A DNA stretch of 64,000 bases. Origin: PoT sp049331405 (lineage in GTDB: Bacteria > Planctomycetota > Planctomycetia > Isosphaerales > Isosphaeraceae). Shown here piece after piece: positions 17,419-26,639 of this stretch. The translations under genes were made by a program, and so were the position numbers. Each line of letters starts with the position of its first letter. Position 1 is the first letter of the stretch. The notes beneath the pieces are model-generated. The model had not been told where the DNA came from, ran no database searches, and saw only the letters and a list, made by a program, of their open reading frames with translations. The stretch covers positions 7,254,001 through 7,318,000 of the forward strand of contig NZ_CP186274.1 of assembly GCF_049331405.1 (NCBI RefSeq). Reading direction: 5' to 3'.

Positions 17419-18849
17419 TCAACCTGTGGATTGGGTCCGGAGGCCGAGTTCTTCGAGCTTGCGATAGAGCGAGGATAGGCCCAGGCCAAGCCGTCGGGCC
17501 GCCTCGCGCTTGTCGTCGTCGCAGGCTTCGAGCACGCGCTGGATGTGCTGACGCTCGTGCTCGCGGACCGAGGCGCGCAGATCGTCCCCCGCGACGGGGG
17601 CCGGCTCGCGCTCGGTGATAAGGCCGGGAGGGAAGTCCTCGGGGATCAGGACCGGCCCGTCGGCCAGGATCACGGCGCGTTCCAGGGCGTTATCGAGCTC
17701 CCGGACGTTCCCCTTCCAGGGGGCGGCCATCAGGCTCCGGATCGTGCTGTTGTCCACGCGTTCGATCGGCTTGCCCATCCGCCTGGAGTGGCGGGCAAGC
17801 AGCGTGGCGATCAGTTCCGGGATGTCTTCGCGGCGATCCCGGAGCGGCGAGAGCATGATGTTGACGACGTTGAGGCGGTAATACAGGTCCGCGCGGAAGC
17901 GGTTGGCGGCAACCTCGGCGGCCAGGTCCTTGTTCGTGGCGGCGACGACCCTTGCGGCCACGCCAATCGGCCGGCTGGCCCCGACCGGCAGGACTTCCTT
18001 GTTCTCAATAGCTCGCAAGAGCTTGGCCTGCGTGGCGGGCTGTAGCTCTCCGATCTCGTCGAGGAAGACGGTCCCCTGCCCCGCCGCGACGAAGATGCCC
18101 GCGTGGTCGCGGTCGGCTCCCGTGAATGCGCCCCGGACGTGCCCGAAGAGCTGGTTCTCGAGGAGGTCGTTAGGGATCGCCGCGCAGTTGATCGCGAGGA
18201 ATGCCGAGTCCGGGCTCGGCCCGAGCGTGTGCAACGCCCTGGCGACCAGCTCCTTGCCGGTGCCCGACTCCCCCATGATGAGGACGTTGCTCCGCGTCGG
18301 GCCGACCTTGCGGATCAGGGCCTTCACGGCTCGCATCGGGGGGCTCTGGCCGACGAGCGACTCTGGATCGGCCTCGGAGTGGAGATGCCGCCGGAGCGCC
18401 TGGTTCTCGAGGAGGAGCCTGCGATAGTTCACCAACCGCTCGAGCTTGACGAGGAGCTCGTCGAAGATGACCGGCTTCATCATGTAGTCGTGGGCACCGC
18501 GGCGGAAGGCGGACACGGCGTTCTCGACGGTGGCGAACGCGGTGATCATCATCACCAGCGTTTCCGGCCGCAGCTTGAGCATGCGGTCGAGCAATTCCAG
18601 GCCGTCGGGACCGGGAAGCTGGATGTCGCAGAGGACGACGTCGGGCTCGAACTCGGCCAGGTGCGAGAGGGCCTCCCTGGCGTCGGAGGCCACATTGACC
18701 TCGTAACCTTCCCCCTGGAGGAACTCATGGAGCGTCTGCGCGATGACCTCCTCGTCATCGACGATCAGGATGCTCCCGCGCTGGGATTGGGGAAGGGATT
18801 GCCGCGTCGACGAGGAAGTCCCGGTGCGGCTGCTGGCGGCTCGACTCAC
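17419..18849 (-). CDS. Sigma-54-dependent NtrC-family response regulator
   Basis: 476 residues. Receiver domain at about 26-140 with phospho-acceptor Asp75 in 'VVLCDIQLPGPDG' and the conserved Lys in 'DYMMKPV'. The AAA+ sigma-54 activation domain spans about 165-395, with Walker A 'GESGTGKE' (193-200), the sigma-54 contact loop 'GAFTGA' (240-245) and Walker B 'GTVFLDEIGEL'. A Fis-type helix-turn-helix lies at the C-terminus ('REAARRLGLGLSSLYRKLEEL'). The ATG at 18849 overlaps the kinase stop in ATGA form, so translation is coupled. It activates sigma-54 promoters when phosphorylated. No clear -24/-12 element was found nearby, so its targets are likely elsewhere. Confidence 0.95.
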   Translation of the reverse strand: MSRAASSRTGTSSSTRQSLPQSQRGSILIVDDEEVIAQTLHEFLQGEGYEVNVASDAREALSHLAEFEPDVVLCDIQLPGPDGLELLDRMLKLRPETLVMMITAFATVENAVSAFRRGAHDYMMKPVIFDELLVKLERLVNYRRLLLENQALRRHLHSEADPESLVGQSPPMRAVKALIRKVGPTRSNVLIMGESGTGKELVARALHTLGPSPDSAFLAINCAAIPNDLLENQLFGHVRGAFTGADRDHAGIFVAAGQGTVFLDEIGELQPATQAKLLRAIENKEVLPVGASRPIGVAARVVAATNKDLAAEVAANRFRADLYYRLNVVNIMLSPLRDRREDIPELIATLLARHSRRMGKPIERVDNSTIRSLMAAPWKGNVRELDNALERAVILADGPVLIPEDFPPGLITEREPAPVAGDDLRASVREHERQHIQRVLEACDDDKREAARRLGLGLSSLYRKLEELGLRTQSTG

Positions 18850-20186
18850 GGTTCGGCTCCCATGACGACCCCCGCGTTGCTGATGGAGGTCGGTTCTTGC
18901 CGGTCGGCCGGCAGGCGGACGGTGAAGGTCGAACCCTGATCGAGCCCCGACTCGCAGTGCAAGGTCCCTCCCATCTCATCCACGATCTGCTTGCAGACGA
19001 AGAGCCCCAGGCCGGTCCCGTGCGGCTTCGTGGTGAAGAAAGGCTGGAAGACGCGCTCGAGGTTCGTTTCGTCGATCCCGCGCCCCTCGTCCTGGATCGA
19101 CAACTCGAACCAGCCGTCCTCGGCGTGGGCCTCGAGGTGGATCCGGCCCCCCTCCTCCGTCGCGTCGACCGCGTTGAGGACGAGGTTCAGGACGACCTGG
19201 ATGAGGTGGTCACGGACGGCCCGGATCGTCGGCAGGTCGGGAGCGAGGTCGATCGTGATGGCCCGCTTCTTAGTCCGTTGGTAATACTTCGCAATCCCGA
19301 GCGCTTCCTCGACGATCTCGGCCGGGCGGACCTTCGCCCTCTGCGATGAGCCTGGGCGGGAGTAGTCGATCAACTCCCGGATGGTGCGCTGGATCCGGCC
19401 GAGCTGGCGGGCGGCGAGCTCGAGCTTCTCGCTGGTGTACGGGTCGGGGTCGCGTCTCTGGAGCATCTGGACCAATGAGCTGAGGGCGGCGAGGGGGTTC
19501 CCCACCTCATGGGCGATCCCGGCGGCGAGGAGGCCGAAGGCAGCCATCTTCTCCTGCTGGATCTCGCGAGCCTGCGAGGCTCGCAGGGCCGCCGTCCTCT
19601 CGGCGACCCGGCATTCCAGATCGGCCCGGCTGGCTTCCAGTTCGGTATTGAGCTGCTCGAGCCGGGCCCCGGTACGTTTGAGCAACATGGCGAGCTCGGA
19701 GCTGGCCCACGTCACCCAGGCCATGATAGCGATGGTCAGCGGCCAGTCGGACGTCTCGCCGCGCTCCATCCCCAGTAGGACCACGAGCACGAGCAGGCTG
19801 AAACAATGGAAGCCGAACGTCAGCCAGGCGATGAGCGGCCGGTAGAGCACCGCGCAGCAGATCAGGGAGAGGAGATAGTACCACCGGAAGGGGCTCTGCA
19901 CCCCCGTGTCGTGGTAGCAGAGCAAGGCGATGAAGAGCGACTCCATCACGGAGACGAACAGGGGCCATCGCTTGAGCAGGAGCTCGCCCATGCGATAGAA
20001 GATCTGGTCGAGCGCGGCGTATCCGGCTCCGAGCGCGAGGAAGGCGCGCACGGCCGACGGGTTGTGGAGCCCGGTCCTCGTCTCGACGAGCGCGTAGCCG
20101 ATGATGATCCCCAGCCAGCGGATCTTGACCACGATCGATTCGGTGGCCAGGTCCCACCTTAAGCGTCCATTCACCTCGTCGAGCAT
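18846..20186 (-). CDS. Membrane sensor histidine kinase
   Basis: 446 residues from ATG 20186 (GGAG close upstream); the frame stays open 66 codons further but that part is unlike protein. The N-terminal 165 residues hold about five or six transmembrane helices with very short loops, so sensing is probably within the membrane. A short coiled coil (about 168-212) leads to the dimerisation/H-box 'AAGIAHEVGNPLAAL' with phospho-accepting His226. The ATPase domain has an N-box ('VVLNLVLNAVDAT'), G1 'DEGRGID', and G2 'GTGLGL'. The architecture resembles NtrB/ZraS-type partners of sigma-54 regulators. The stop codon overlaps the start of the regulator gene by 4 bp, fixing the pair. Confidence 0.94.
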   Translation of the reverse strand: MLDEVNGRLRWDLATESIVVKIRWLGIIIGYALVETRTGLHNPSAVRAFLALGAGYAALDQIFYRMGELLLKRWPLFVSVMESLFIALLCYHDTGVQSPFRWYYLLSLICCAVLYRPLIAWLTFGFHCFSLLVLVVLLGMERGETSDWPLTIAIMAWVTWASSELAMLLKRTGARLEQLNTELEASRADLECRVAERTAALRASQAREIQQEKMAAFGLLAAGIAHEVGNPLAALSSLVQMLQRRDPDPYTSEKLELAARQLGRIQRTIRELIDYSRPGSSQRAKVRPAEIVEEALGIAKYYQRTKKRAITIDLAPDLPTIRAVRDHLIQVVLNLVLNAVDATEEGGRIHLEAHAEDGWFELSIQDEGRGIDETNLERVFQPFFTTKPHGTGLGLFVCKQIVDEMGGTLHCESGLDQGSTFTVRLPADRQEPTSISNAGVVMGAEP

Positions 20187-20264
20187 GACTCTCCGTCCGC
20201 CCTCGACACCAGACTGCACAGGTTCGATCTCGATCGGCCGTACCGCGTGCTGGCAGGCCGACCG

Positions 20265-20270
20265 ATTATA
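20265..20270 (-). promoter_or_regulatory. Candidate -10 box for the kinase/regulator operon
   Basis: Read on the minus strand this is a perfect TATAAT, about 80 bp before the kinase ATG at 20186. No good -35 is found at 16-18 bp (the best hexamer is only a weak match), so this is a partial promoter call. Confidence 0.3.
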
Positions 20271-20483
20271 AGCCAATCGTCCCTCGCCTAGGAGTGCGTC
20301 TCGTCCGGAGGCGTCGGAAATCATGAGTCCGCCGGGTCGAGGCCGCCACTGAGAAATCCTCGACGAATTCCCGCGCGGGGCCATTCACCCGCGACGCGAA
20401 GGTCACGTATCATGTTGTCGCCCCCACGATCGCCGAGGGGATTAGTCGTAGTTATCGCATCGCGACGATTCCGAGGAAGGTCC

Positions 20484-22172
20484 ATGAGAACCTTGAGAAA
20501 AACGCTCGGCGCCCTCGTAACGACTTCAACCCTCGCCCTGACCGGTGCCGCCCCCGAGGCGATCCGGCCGGCCGCCAATACGATCTCTGGGGCCGAGGTC
20601 CTCGAGCACATCAAGGTTCTCGCATCCGACGAGTTCGAAGGCCGCGGCCCCGGCACGCCCGGCGAGGAACGGACGGTCAACTACCTCGTCGAGCAGTTCA
20701 AGAAGCTCGGCCTCAAGCAGGGCAACCCCGACGGCACGTACGTTCAGAACGTCCCGCTCATCGGCTTCCAGGCCGAGACCCGCGAAGGCTCGCTCCGGGT
20801 CGGCAACAAGACTCTCGACCTCGCCTTCCCCAACGACTGGGTGGCCGTCTCGCGCCGGAACGCCCAGGAGGTGAAGATCGAGAACTCCGACGTGGTCTTC
20901 GTCGGCTACGGGGTCGTTGCTCCCGAATACGGCTGGGATGACTACAAGGACGTCGACGTCCGGGGCAAAACGATCGTCATGCTCGTCAACGACCCGCCGG
21001 TCGTCGATCCCAAGAACCCGAACGAACTCGACCCCGCCGTCTTCAAGGGGCGGTCGATGACGTATTACGGCCGCTGGACCTACAAATACGAGATCGCCAG
21101 CGAGAAGGGAGCCGCCGCGGCGCTGCTCGTCCACGAAACGGGCCCGGCCGGTTATCCGTATACGGTGGTCGTCGGCAGTTGGGGGCGAGAGAACTTCGAC
21201 ATTCCCAATCCCGGCGAAGACCAGAAACGCGTGGCCGTGGAGGGCTGGCTCTCTCTCGAGAAGAGCAAGGAGCTGTTCAAAGCCGCCGGTCAGGACTTCG
21301 ATGCCTTGAAGTCGGCCGCCAAGACCCGAGAATTCCGCCCCGTCTCCCTCAACGCGAAGGCGAAACTTCACGTCAAGAACCGCTTGCGCGAGGTGCGCTC
21401 CCGCAACGTTGTGGCGAAGGTCGAGGGGAGCGACCCCGTCCTCAAGGACGAGACCATCGTCTACACCGCCCACTGGGACCACCTCGGGATCGACCCCGCC
21501 TTGACCGGCGACAAGATCTTCAACGGTGCGGCCGACAACGCCTCGGGGGTCGCCGCGATCCTCGAGATTGCGGGAGCCTTCGCACAACTCAAGCCGGCTC
21601 CCAAGCGGTCGATCCTCTTCCTCGCCGTGACCGCCGAGGAGAAGGGCCTGCTCGGGGCCAAGTATTACGCGACGCATCCCCTCTACCCGCTGGAGAAGAC
21701 GCTCGCGGACATCAACCTCGACGTCATCAACCTCTGGGGGCGGACCAGCGACATCTCGAGCATTGGCTACGGCTTTACCACGCTCGACGACATCCTGACC
21801 GAAGTCGCGAAGGACCGTGGCCGTGTCGCCATACCCGATGCGGAGTCTGAGAAGGGCCTCTATTACCGCTCTGACCACTTCGAGTTCGCCAAGCAAGGCG
21901 TCCCCGCTCTGAACGCCAAGGGGGGGATGAACTACGTCGACAAGCCCGCCGACTACGGCCAGCGCAAGCGCGATGAGTACACGAACAACGACTACCACAA
22001 GGTCACGGACGAGGTGAAACCCGACTGGGACCTCACCGGCGCCGTCGACGACCTCAAGCTCCTCTTCGAGATCGGCTACCTGGTCAGCGAGGGCTCCAAA
22101 TATCCCGAATGGAAGCCAGGCACCGAATTCCAGGCCCGTCGCGAGGCCATGCTCAAGGCGGCGAAGCCTTGA
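20484..22172 (+). CDS. Exported M28-family metallopeptidase with PA domain
   Basis: 562 residues from ATG 20484, with GAGGAAGG just upstream. A signal peptide spans residues 1-23. 'VLASDEFEGRGPGTPGEE' near 45 is the usual start of this subfamily. A PA (protease-associated) domain occupies about 110-290, inserted before the catalytic core. Zinc ligands of M28 are visible in order: H and D in 'YTAHWDHLG', D in 'NGAADNASGVAA', paired Glu in 'VTAEEKGLLG', D in 'INLDVINLWG', and H in 'YRSDHFEFAKQG'. Expected activity is a zinc aminopeptidase or carboxypeptidase acting on peptides outside the cytoplasm. It is divergent from the kinase operon and converges on a membrane glycosyltransferase-like gene, with a hairpin across both stops. 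Confidence 0.93.
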   Translation: MRTLRKTLGALVTTSTLALTGAAPEAIRPAANTISGAEVLEHIKVLASDEFEGRGPGTPGEERTVNYLVEQFKKLGLKQGNPDGTYVQNVPLIGFQAETREGSLRVGNKTLDLAFPNDWVAVSRRNAQEVKIENSDVVFVGYGVVAPEYGWDDYKDVDVRGKTIVMLVNDPPVVDPKNPNELDPAVFKGRSMTYYGRWTYKYEIASEKGAAAALLVHETGPAGYPYTVVVGSWGRENFDIPNPGEDQKRVAVEGWLSLEKSKELFKAAGQDFDALKSAAKTREFRPVSLNAKAKLHVKNRLREVRSRNVVAKVEGSDPVLKDETIVYTAHWDHLGIDPALTGDKIFNGAADNASGVAAILEIAGAFAQLKPAPKRSILFLAVTAEEKGLLGAKYYATHPLYPLEKTLADINLDVINLWGRTSDISSIGYGFTTLDDILTEVAKDRGRVAIPDAESEKGLYYRSDHFEFAKQGVPALNAKGGMNYVDKPADYGQRKRDEYTNNDYHKVTDEVKPDWDLTGAVDDLKLLFEIGYLVSEGSKYPEWKPGTEFQARREAMLKAAKP

Positions 22173-22198
22173 GCCAATTGGAAGAGTTGAAGGCTCAA
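22169..22198. terminator. Bidirectional hairpin across two convergent stop codons
   Basis: A 7-bp perfect arm pair (22169-22175 with 22192-22198) spans the 22-bp gap between the M28 gene and the convergent membrane-protein gene, and includes both stop codons. Short stem with no T-tract, so it is a modest candidate. Confidence 0.4.
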
Positions 22199-23565
22199 CG
22201 TTGATAACTCGTCCAGGGATAGAGGACGAGCGACTGGAGCATGCGGACGGGAATGTTCGTCATCGCATGCTTCTCGACTCGGCTCCATGGATCCTTCTCC
22301 CCGGCGAACGCATAGAACCCGCCCGCGGCGAACAGGACGAGGAAGATCGGCCACATCACCTTCCTGGAGAGTCGAACGAGCGTCACGACCGCGAAGAAGA
22401 AGCAGAGCGGCGTGATCGCGAGCATGTGCCTTGTCCCGAAGGATTGCCCCGCGAAGTCGGTCCGGCGCACGCCCCAGACGTAATAGACGACGAGGATGGC
22501 CGTCATGACGGCCGTCAGCAAGGCGACGGGTCGGAGCGGATCCGTTTTATCCTTCAGTACCCGCGCCAGGCCTATCGGGAAGAGGAAGAGCACCGGCGTG
22601 ATCGTGAACCACCCCTGCTGTCCGAACAGGAACTCGAGCCCGAACTGCCAGCGTGGGACCGTCTCTTTCCAGACCCCCGCGGAGGTCGCCCAGTAAGAGC
22701 CGGGATACTCGAAGGCCTTGGGGTACATCTCCGCCGGCAAGGGAGAACCCGTCACCATCGACTGCAAGACGCAGTGCAACAGCAGCGGCGGAATCGCCCC
22801 GGCCATAAACGCCCACGGGAGCCTGCGATCGCGGAGGGTCTGCCAAAGGGCGATCCCCGCCAGCACGAGTGCCCCGGGTGGCAGGTCGATCGTTGCGGCG
22901 AGGCCGGCGAAGATTCCCGCAATGACATTGCGGATGAGCCGAGCCCTCGGTCGGACGGGCGTGTCGAGGAGTGTCAGGGCGACGCTCCCCGTGACGAGCA
23001 TCGCGGCCACGCTGTGATTATTGAAGGTCACCCCGTAGACGAACAGGATCGAGCCGAACCCGAATCCGAGGGCGATCAGGTCGGACAAAATCCGTGGGAT
23101 CGGGACCGTCTGGAGTATCAGACGGAGCCAGACCAGCGTGAGCCCCGAAGCGACACCAACGATGCTTGACACGAGCACGAGGTTGCTGACGACGAACTGA
23201 TCGGCCGAGCCGCTGAAGCGGATGCCCAGATGGTAGAGGACGGCGTAGACCGCCGAACTGAGCGCGGGCAGGACCGGCGGCTTATCCGAGTAGAGATGCC
23301 GCCCGAACCGGACGACGTCCGGCGAACCGCTGCCGGCGAGGAGCGGCGAGGCGTCGATGGCGAGCGTCCCGCGCTCGACGATACCCTCGATCGTCATATA
23401 ACGTGACGAGACGTTCCCGCTGATCCTGGGCGCGAGCGAGAGTGGCAGCAGGACGATGGCGAAGAGAAGTCCCAGGAGCCAGGCGCGAATCGGATGGATC
23501 GGGCGGGCCAGCGTTGGGGTTGAATCGACTCGCGAGACGCCGTCCTTCTGGTTAAACTTCGACAT
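22195..23565 (-). CDS. Polytopic GT-C-like membrane protein
   Basis: 456 residues with roughly ten to eleven transmembrane segments. The first long periplasmic loop ('SSRYMTIEGIVERGTLAIDASP', then 'DVVRFGRHLYSDKPPVLPAL') has the shape and acidic/Lys-Pro motif seen in PMT-like and other GT-C enzymes, where 'SDKPP' equals the 'xKPP' of ArnT-like proteins. A late loop has 'WGVRRTDFAGQSFGTRHMLAITPLCFFF', a motif common in planctomycete and actinobacterial membrane proteins of unknown function. It probably transfers a sugar from a lipid carrier to an envelope glycan, but the acceptor is unknown. It is divergent from the following GT39-like gene (71 bp between starts) and might share a promoter region with it. 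Confidence 0.7.
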   Translation of the reverse strand: MSKFNQKDGVSRVDSTPTLARPIHPIRAWLLGLLFAIVLLPLSLAPRISGNVSSRYMTIEGIVERGTLAIDASPLLAGSGSPDVVRFGRHLYSDKPPVLPALSSAVYAVLYHLGIRFSGSADQFVVSNLVLVSSIVGVASGLTLVWLRLILQTVPIPRILSDLIALGFGFGSILFVYGVTFNNHSVAAMLVTGSVALTLLDTPVRPRARLIRNVIAGIFAGLAATIDLPPGALVLAGIALWQTLRDRRLPWAFMAGAIPPLLLHCVLQSMVTGSPLPAEMYPKAFEYPGSYWATSAGVWKETVPRWQFGLEFLFGQQGWFTITPVLFLFPIGLARVLKDKTDPLRPVALLTAVMTAILVVYYVWGVRRTDFAGQSFGTRHMLAITPLCFFFAVVTLVRLSRKVMWPIFLVLFAAGGFYAFAGEKDPWSRVEKHAMTNIPVRMLQSLVLYPWTSYQR

Positions 23566-23636
23566 GTCGAATCCCGTGATGATCCCCTGATACGCTTCGG
23601 CGGCTATCTTAACACGGCACGATCATTAGCGACACC

Positions 23637-25352
23637 TTGGCAGACCAGCGTCTCGGCCGTTCGCGACGGTGGGCGATCCTCTCCTTGCTGATCATCCTCG
23701 TCTTCGACGTCTGGCTCCGCGGCCACACGTTCGGCCCAACCCTGCGCGAGCGCTGGGGTATCAACCTCTGGCCCGTCTCGGGGCGCGAGTCGGAGCCGCT
23801 CGACTGCGACGAATGCGTCTACGCCTACGCGGGCCGACGGATCATTCACGGCGACGTCATGTATCGCGACCTCACCGAGCCGAAGCCCCCCGGCGGCTAC
23901 TGGCTCGGAGCCGCGATCATGGCGATGGGCGGGGATACGGAACTCGACTTCCGCCTCGTCACCATCCCCTTCGTGCTGGGCACCATCTCGCTCTGCTGGT
24001 GGATGGGCATGCGGCTCCAGGGCCCCATCGCGGCGTGCGTGGCGGCGTTGGTCTATGGGGTGGTCAGCACGGATCCGTATCTCTTCGGCAACGGATCCAA
24101 TCTTGAACACGCGATTAATCTCTTCGCCTTCGGGTCGCTCGCTTGCATGGTGAAGGGGTGGACCCTTGAGAGACGTCGCTGGTACTTCGCGAGCGGCCTG
24201 GCGATAGGTCTGGCCGCCGTGTTCAAGCAAATCGCCGTGGTCCATTTCGTCGTCTTCGCCGTGGCTTTGATGACGCGACGTCGTACTTGGAGCCTGAAGG
24301 CCAAAGACATTGCGGGCCTGACGGCCGGCCTGGGGGCCGTCTTCCTGCTGGTTTCGGGCGTCTTGCTGGCTCAAGGGGCCGGAGCGGCCGCCTTCGAAGA
24401 CATCGTTCGCTACGGCGCAGCGATGGCCCGCGACACGCCTCCCGACCCCGGGGCCCCTCCGGCCTGGATGCGCTGGCTCACGGGGAATGCCGACCCGCAA
24501 GGCAAGCTGCCCTGGCCCTTCGGTAAGACAGACTATCTGGTCTGGTGGGGGACGGGTTCCTGGCCGGTCTGGTTGGCGGCGATCCCCTCTCTAGCCGTGC
24601 TCGGATTGAGTCGAGGTTCGACCGGGCCGCGACGATTGCTGGTGGCCTGGACCTGCTCCGCCTTCGTTCAGGTCGTTCTCCCCGGGCTCTACTGGCAACA
24701 CTATTATCTGCTGCCGGTCCCCGGTCTGGCCGTGGCGGTGGCAGTGCATCTAGCGGATGTTCTGGGAGCCGTTCGTCGCGTCGACGGCCGCAGCCTGCTC
24801 GCGGCGAGTTGGGTGACCGCCCTCGGCTTGCTCTTGGTGGGCACCGCAGTGATCCAGACGAGGGCCTATTTGCTTGTGGCGCCCGAGTCACTCACGAAGG
24901 AGTACAAAGGCGGGGCGCAGTGGATCGCGCTGAGGGCGATGGGCCGAGATCTGGCGGAACGATCGAAGGTCTGGAAGGATCCTCGGCTCTTCCTCTGGGG
25001 TTGGCAGAGCCCTCTGTTCGTCTATGGAAACCTCGACGGGGTCTCGCGGCACTTTTTCGCCGACCCGCTCATGAAGGCGTTCGCGAACCAGGATCATCCG
25101 CTGATCGTGCCGCGTGTCGAACGGATCATGCAGGACCTCGAAGAACGCCCCCCGGAGTTGATCCTCACCGGCGATCCCCCCTTCCCCGCCCTGAGGAGGT
25201 TCCTCGAAGCCGGTTACATCCGATCCCGGCTCTGGGGATCGGCCCCGGATGGTCGCGGCCTCTGGGTCGAACGGGGCCACTACCGCGAGTTCGAAACCGC
25301 GGCGACCTCGACCAAGAATGGCGACAGCGTTAGACGTCCCGTTTCGGAGTGA
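23637..25352 (+). CDS. PMT/GT39-family membrane glycosyltransferase
   Basis: 571 residues if the TTG at 23637 is the start; no ribosome binding site is obvious and no in-frame ATG precedes the first helix, so the start is uncertain. About ten to twelve transmembrane segments. The first extracytoplasmic loop carries 'EPLDCDECVYAYAGRRIIHGDVMYRDLTEPKPPGGYWL': an acidic pair near the start and 'xxKPP', the hallmark of PMT_2/ArnT-like GT39 enzymes using polyprenyl-phosphate sugars. The C-terminal 130 residues are soluble, with 'LFLWGWQSPLFVYGNLDGVSRHFF', a segment typical of this subfamily. It is followed after 12 bp by a PIG-V-like gene and probably co-transcribed with it. The substrate is unknown. 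Confidence 0.8.
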   Translation: MADQRLGRSRRWAILSLLIILVFDVWLRGHTFGPTLRERWGINLWPVSGRESEPLDCDECVYAYAGRRIIHGDVMYRDLTEPKPPGGYWLGAAIMAMGGDTELDFRLVTIPFVLGTISLCWWMGMRLQGPIAACVAALVYGVVSTDPYLFGNGSNLEHAINLFAFGSLACMVKGWTLERRRWYFASGLAIGLAAVFKQIAVVHFVVFAVALMTRRRTWSLKAKDIAGLTAGLGAVFLLVSGVLLAQGAGAAAFEDIVRYGAAMARDTPPDPGAPPAWMRWLTGNADPQGKLPWPFGKTDYLVWWGTGSWPVWLAAIPSLAVLGLSRGSTGPRRLLVAWTCSAFVQVVLPGLYWQHYYLLPVPGLAVAVAVHLADVLGAVRRVDGRSLLAASWVTALGLLLVGTAVIQTRAYLLVAPESLTKEYKGGAQWIALRAMGRDLAERSKVWKDPRLFLWGWQSPLFVYGNLDGVSRHFFADPLMKAFANQDHPLIVPRVERIMQDLEERPPELILTGDPPFPALRRFLEAGYIRSRLWGSAPDGRGLWVERGHYREFETAATSTKNGDSVRRPVSE

Positions 25353-25364
25353 GGAGCGAGCCTC

Positions 25365-26570
25365 GTGGTGCCCCAAGACGACACCTGGAATGAGCCGATC
25401 GTCGCGGAACCCGCCCCCGCCGAATCCGGACTCAGCTTCGGCTCGGCGATTCGGTTGGCGGTCATGGCCTTCCTGCTGGGGAGAGGCCTGCTCTTCGCGT
25501 TCGATGCCGTGGGCGTCGCGATGACGCTCGAACGACCGGATAGCCAGCTCAGCCCTCGCGACCCCTGGCGGGCCTTCCCCGGTCATCCGTTCTGGGATGG
25601 CTGGGCGCGCTGGGATTCCGGGTGGTATCGCATCATCGCCGAGCGTGGCTACGGCGATCGTACCTGGGGCACGAACGTCCTGGCCTTCTTCCCCCTGTTT
25701 CCCTACGCGACTCGCGCCCTGGCTACCGTCGTCGGCAATCACTGGGTCGCGGGACTGATCGTGTCGAACGCGTCGCTCCTCGTCTCGCTCGTCTTTCTGG
25801 CCCGGATCGCCGCCCGATATCTCGACCCGGACGGGGTTAAACGTACGCTCTTGTATTTGCTCGTTTACCCTTCCGCCTTCTTCCTCTCCGCCTATTACTC
25901 CGAGGGCCTGTTCCTGCTGGTGACGGTCCTCGCATTCCATGAGTACCTGTCGAAGCGTTACCTCCTCAGCGGCTTCTTCGGGGGGCTGGCGGCCTTGACC
26001 CGCCCCACGGGGATCGCCCTGTTTGCCGCGTTCGCGCTCGATTACCTATGGAAATTGAGCAAACGCTCGACCCCCTTTTCTGCCAGGATCTTGGGCCTCG
26101 CACTGATCCCGGCCGGGCTGGGGATCTTCATGCTGATGTTGTTCGTCCATGCCAACGACCCGTTCGCGTTCGTGAAGGCTCACGGCTCCTGGGGACGATC
26201 GTTCGCGTCTCCATCGCAGGCTCTCTGGGCGGCGATCAGGGGGATCGACTGGACATTGCCCAGGGACCACGTCAACGCCGTCACGGCGCTCGATGCCCTC
26301 ACCGGGGCCTTGTTCCTGGTCCTGCCGCTGAGGCTTTTCAAGCGGTACGACCCGGCCTTGCCGATCTATGCGATGATCCTGATCCTGATGCCGCTCTCGA
26401 CCGGCAGCCTGAAGTCGTTGCTGCGGCTGGAGTGCGTCTCCTTCCCGGCCTTCCTCGCGCTGGCGGAACTGGGAAAGAGCCGCGAGGCCGACCGGATCAT
26501 TGTGTTCGTGTCCGCCCTGTTCCTCGGCCTGCTCAACATCCGATTTTCGAACTGGTACTGGGTGGGCTGA
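25365..26570 (+). CDS. PIG-V-like mannosyltransferase family membrane protein
   Basis: 401 residues from GTG 25365, with GAGGAG (25351-25356) overlapping the stop of the upstream gene, which indicates translational linkage. About nine transmembrane segments. The first loop 'FWDGWARWDSGWYRIIAERGYGDRTWGTNVLAFFPLFP' is the signature of bacterial relatives of GPI mannosyltransferase 2 (PIG-V, GT76), where the W-D-x-x-W/H-Y motif is essential. 'YSEGLFLLVTVLAF' and 'ALTRPTGIALF' also match. In bacteria these proteins are thought to add mannose or another hexose from a polyprenyl donor to envelope lipids or proteins. With the preceding GT39 gene it forms a two-gene glycosylation unit. Confidence 0.82.
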   Translation: MVPQDDTWNEPIVAEPAPAESGLSFGSAIRLAVMAFLLGRGLLFAFDAVGVAMTLERPDSQLSPRDPWRAFPGHPFWDGWARWDSGWYRIIAERGYGDRTWGTNVLAFFPLFPYATRALATVVGNHWVAGLIVSNASLLVSLVFLARIAARYLDPDGVKRTLLYLLVYPSAFFLSAYYSEGLFLLVTVLAFHEYLSKRYLLSGFFGGLAALTRPTGIALFAAFALDYLWKLSKRSTPFSARILGLALIPAGLGIFMLMLFVHANDPFAFVKAHGSWGRSFASPSQALWAAIRGIDWTLPRDHVNAVTALDALTGALFLVLPLRLFKRYDPALPIYAMILILMPLSTGSLKSLLRLECVSFPAFLALAELGKSREADRIIVFVSALFLGLLNIRFSNWYWVG

Positions 26571-26639
26571 CGCGAGTCCGGCTGTCCCAGGGTTCGGACC
26601 TCGGGCCTCCCGGGTCCATGTGATGACGAGTCCTCCTCG

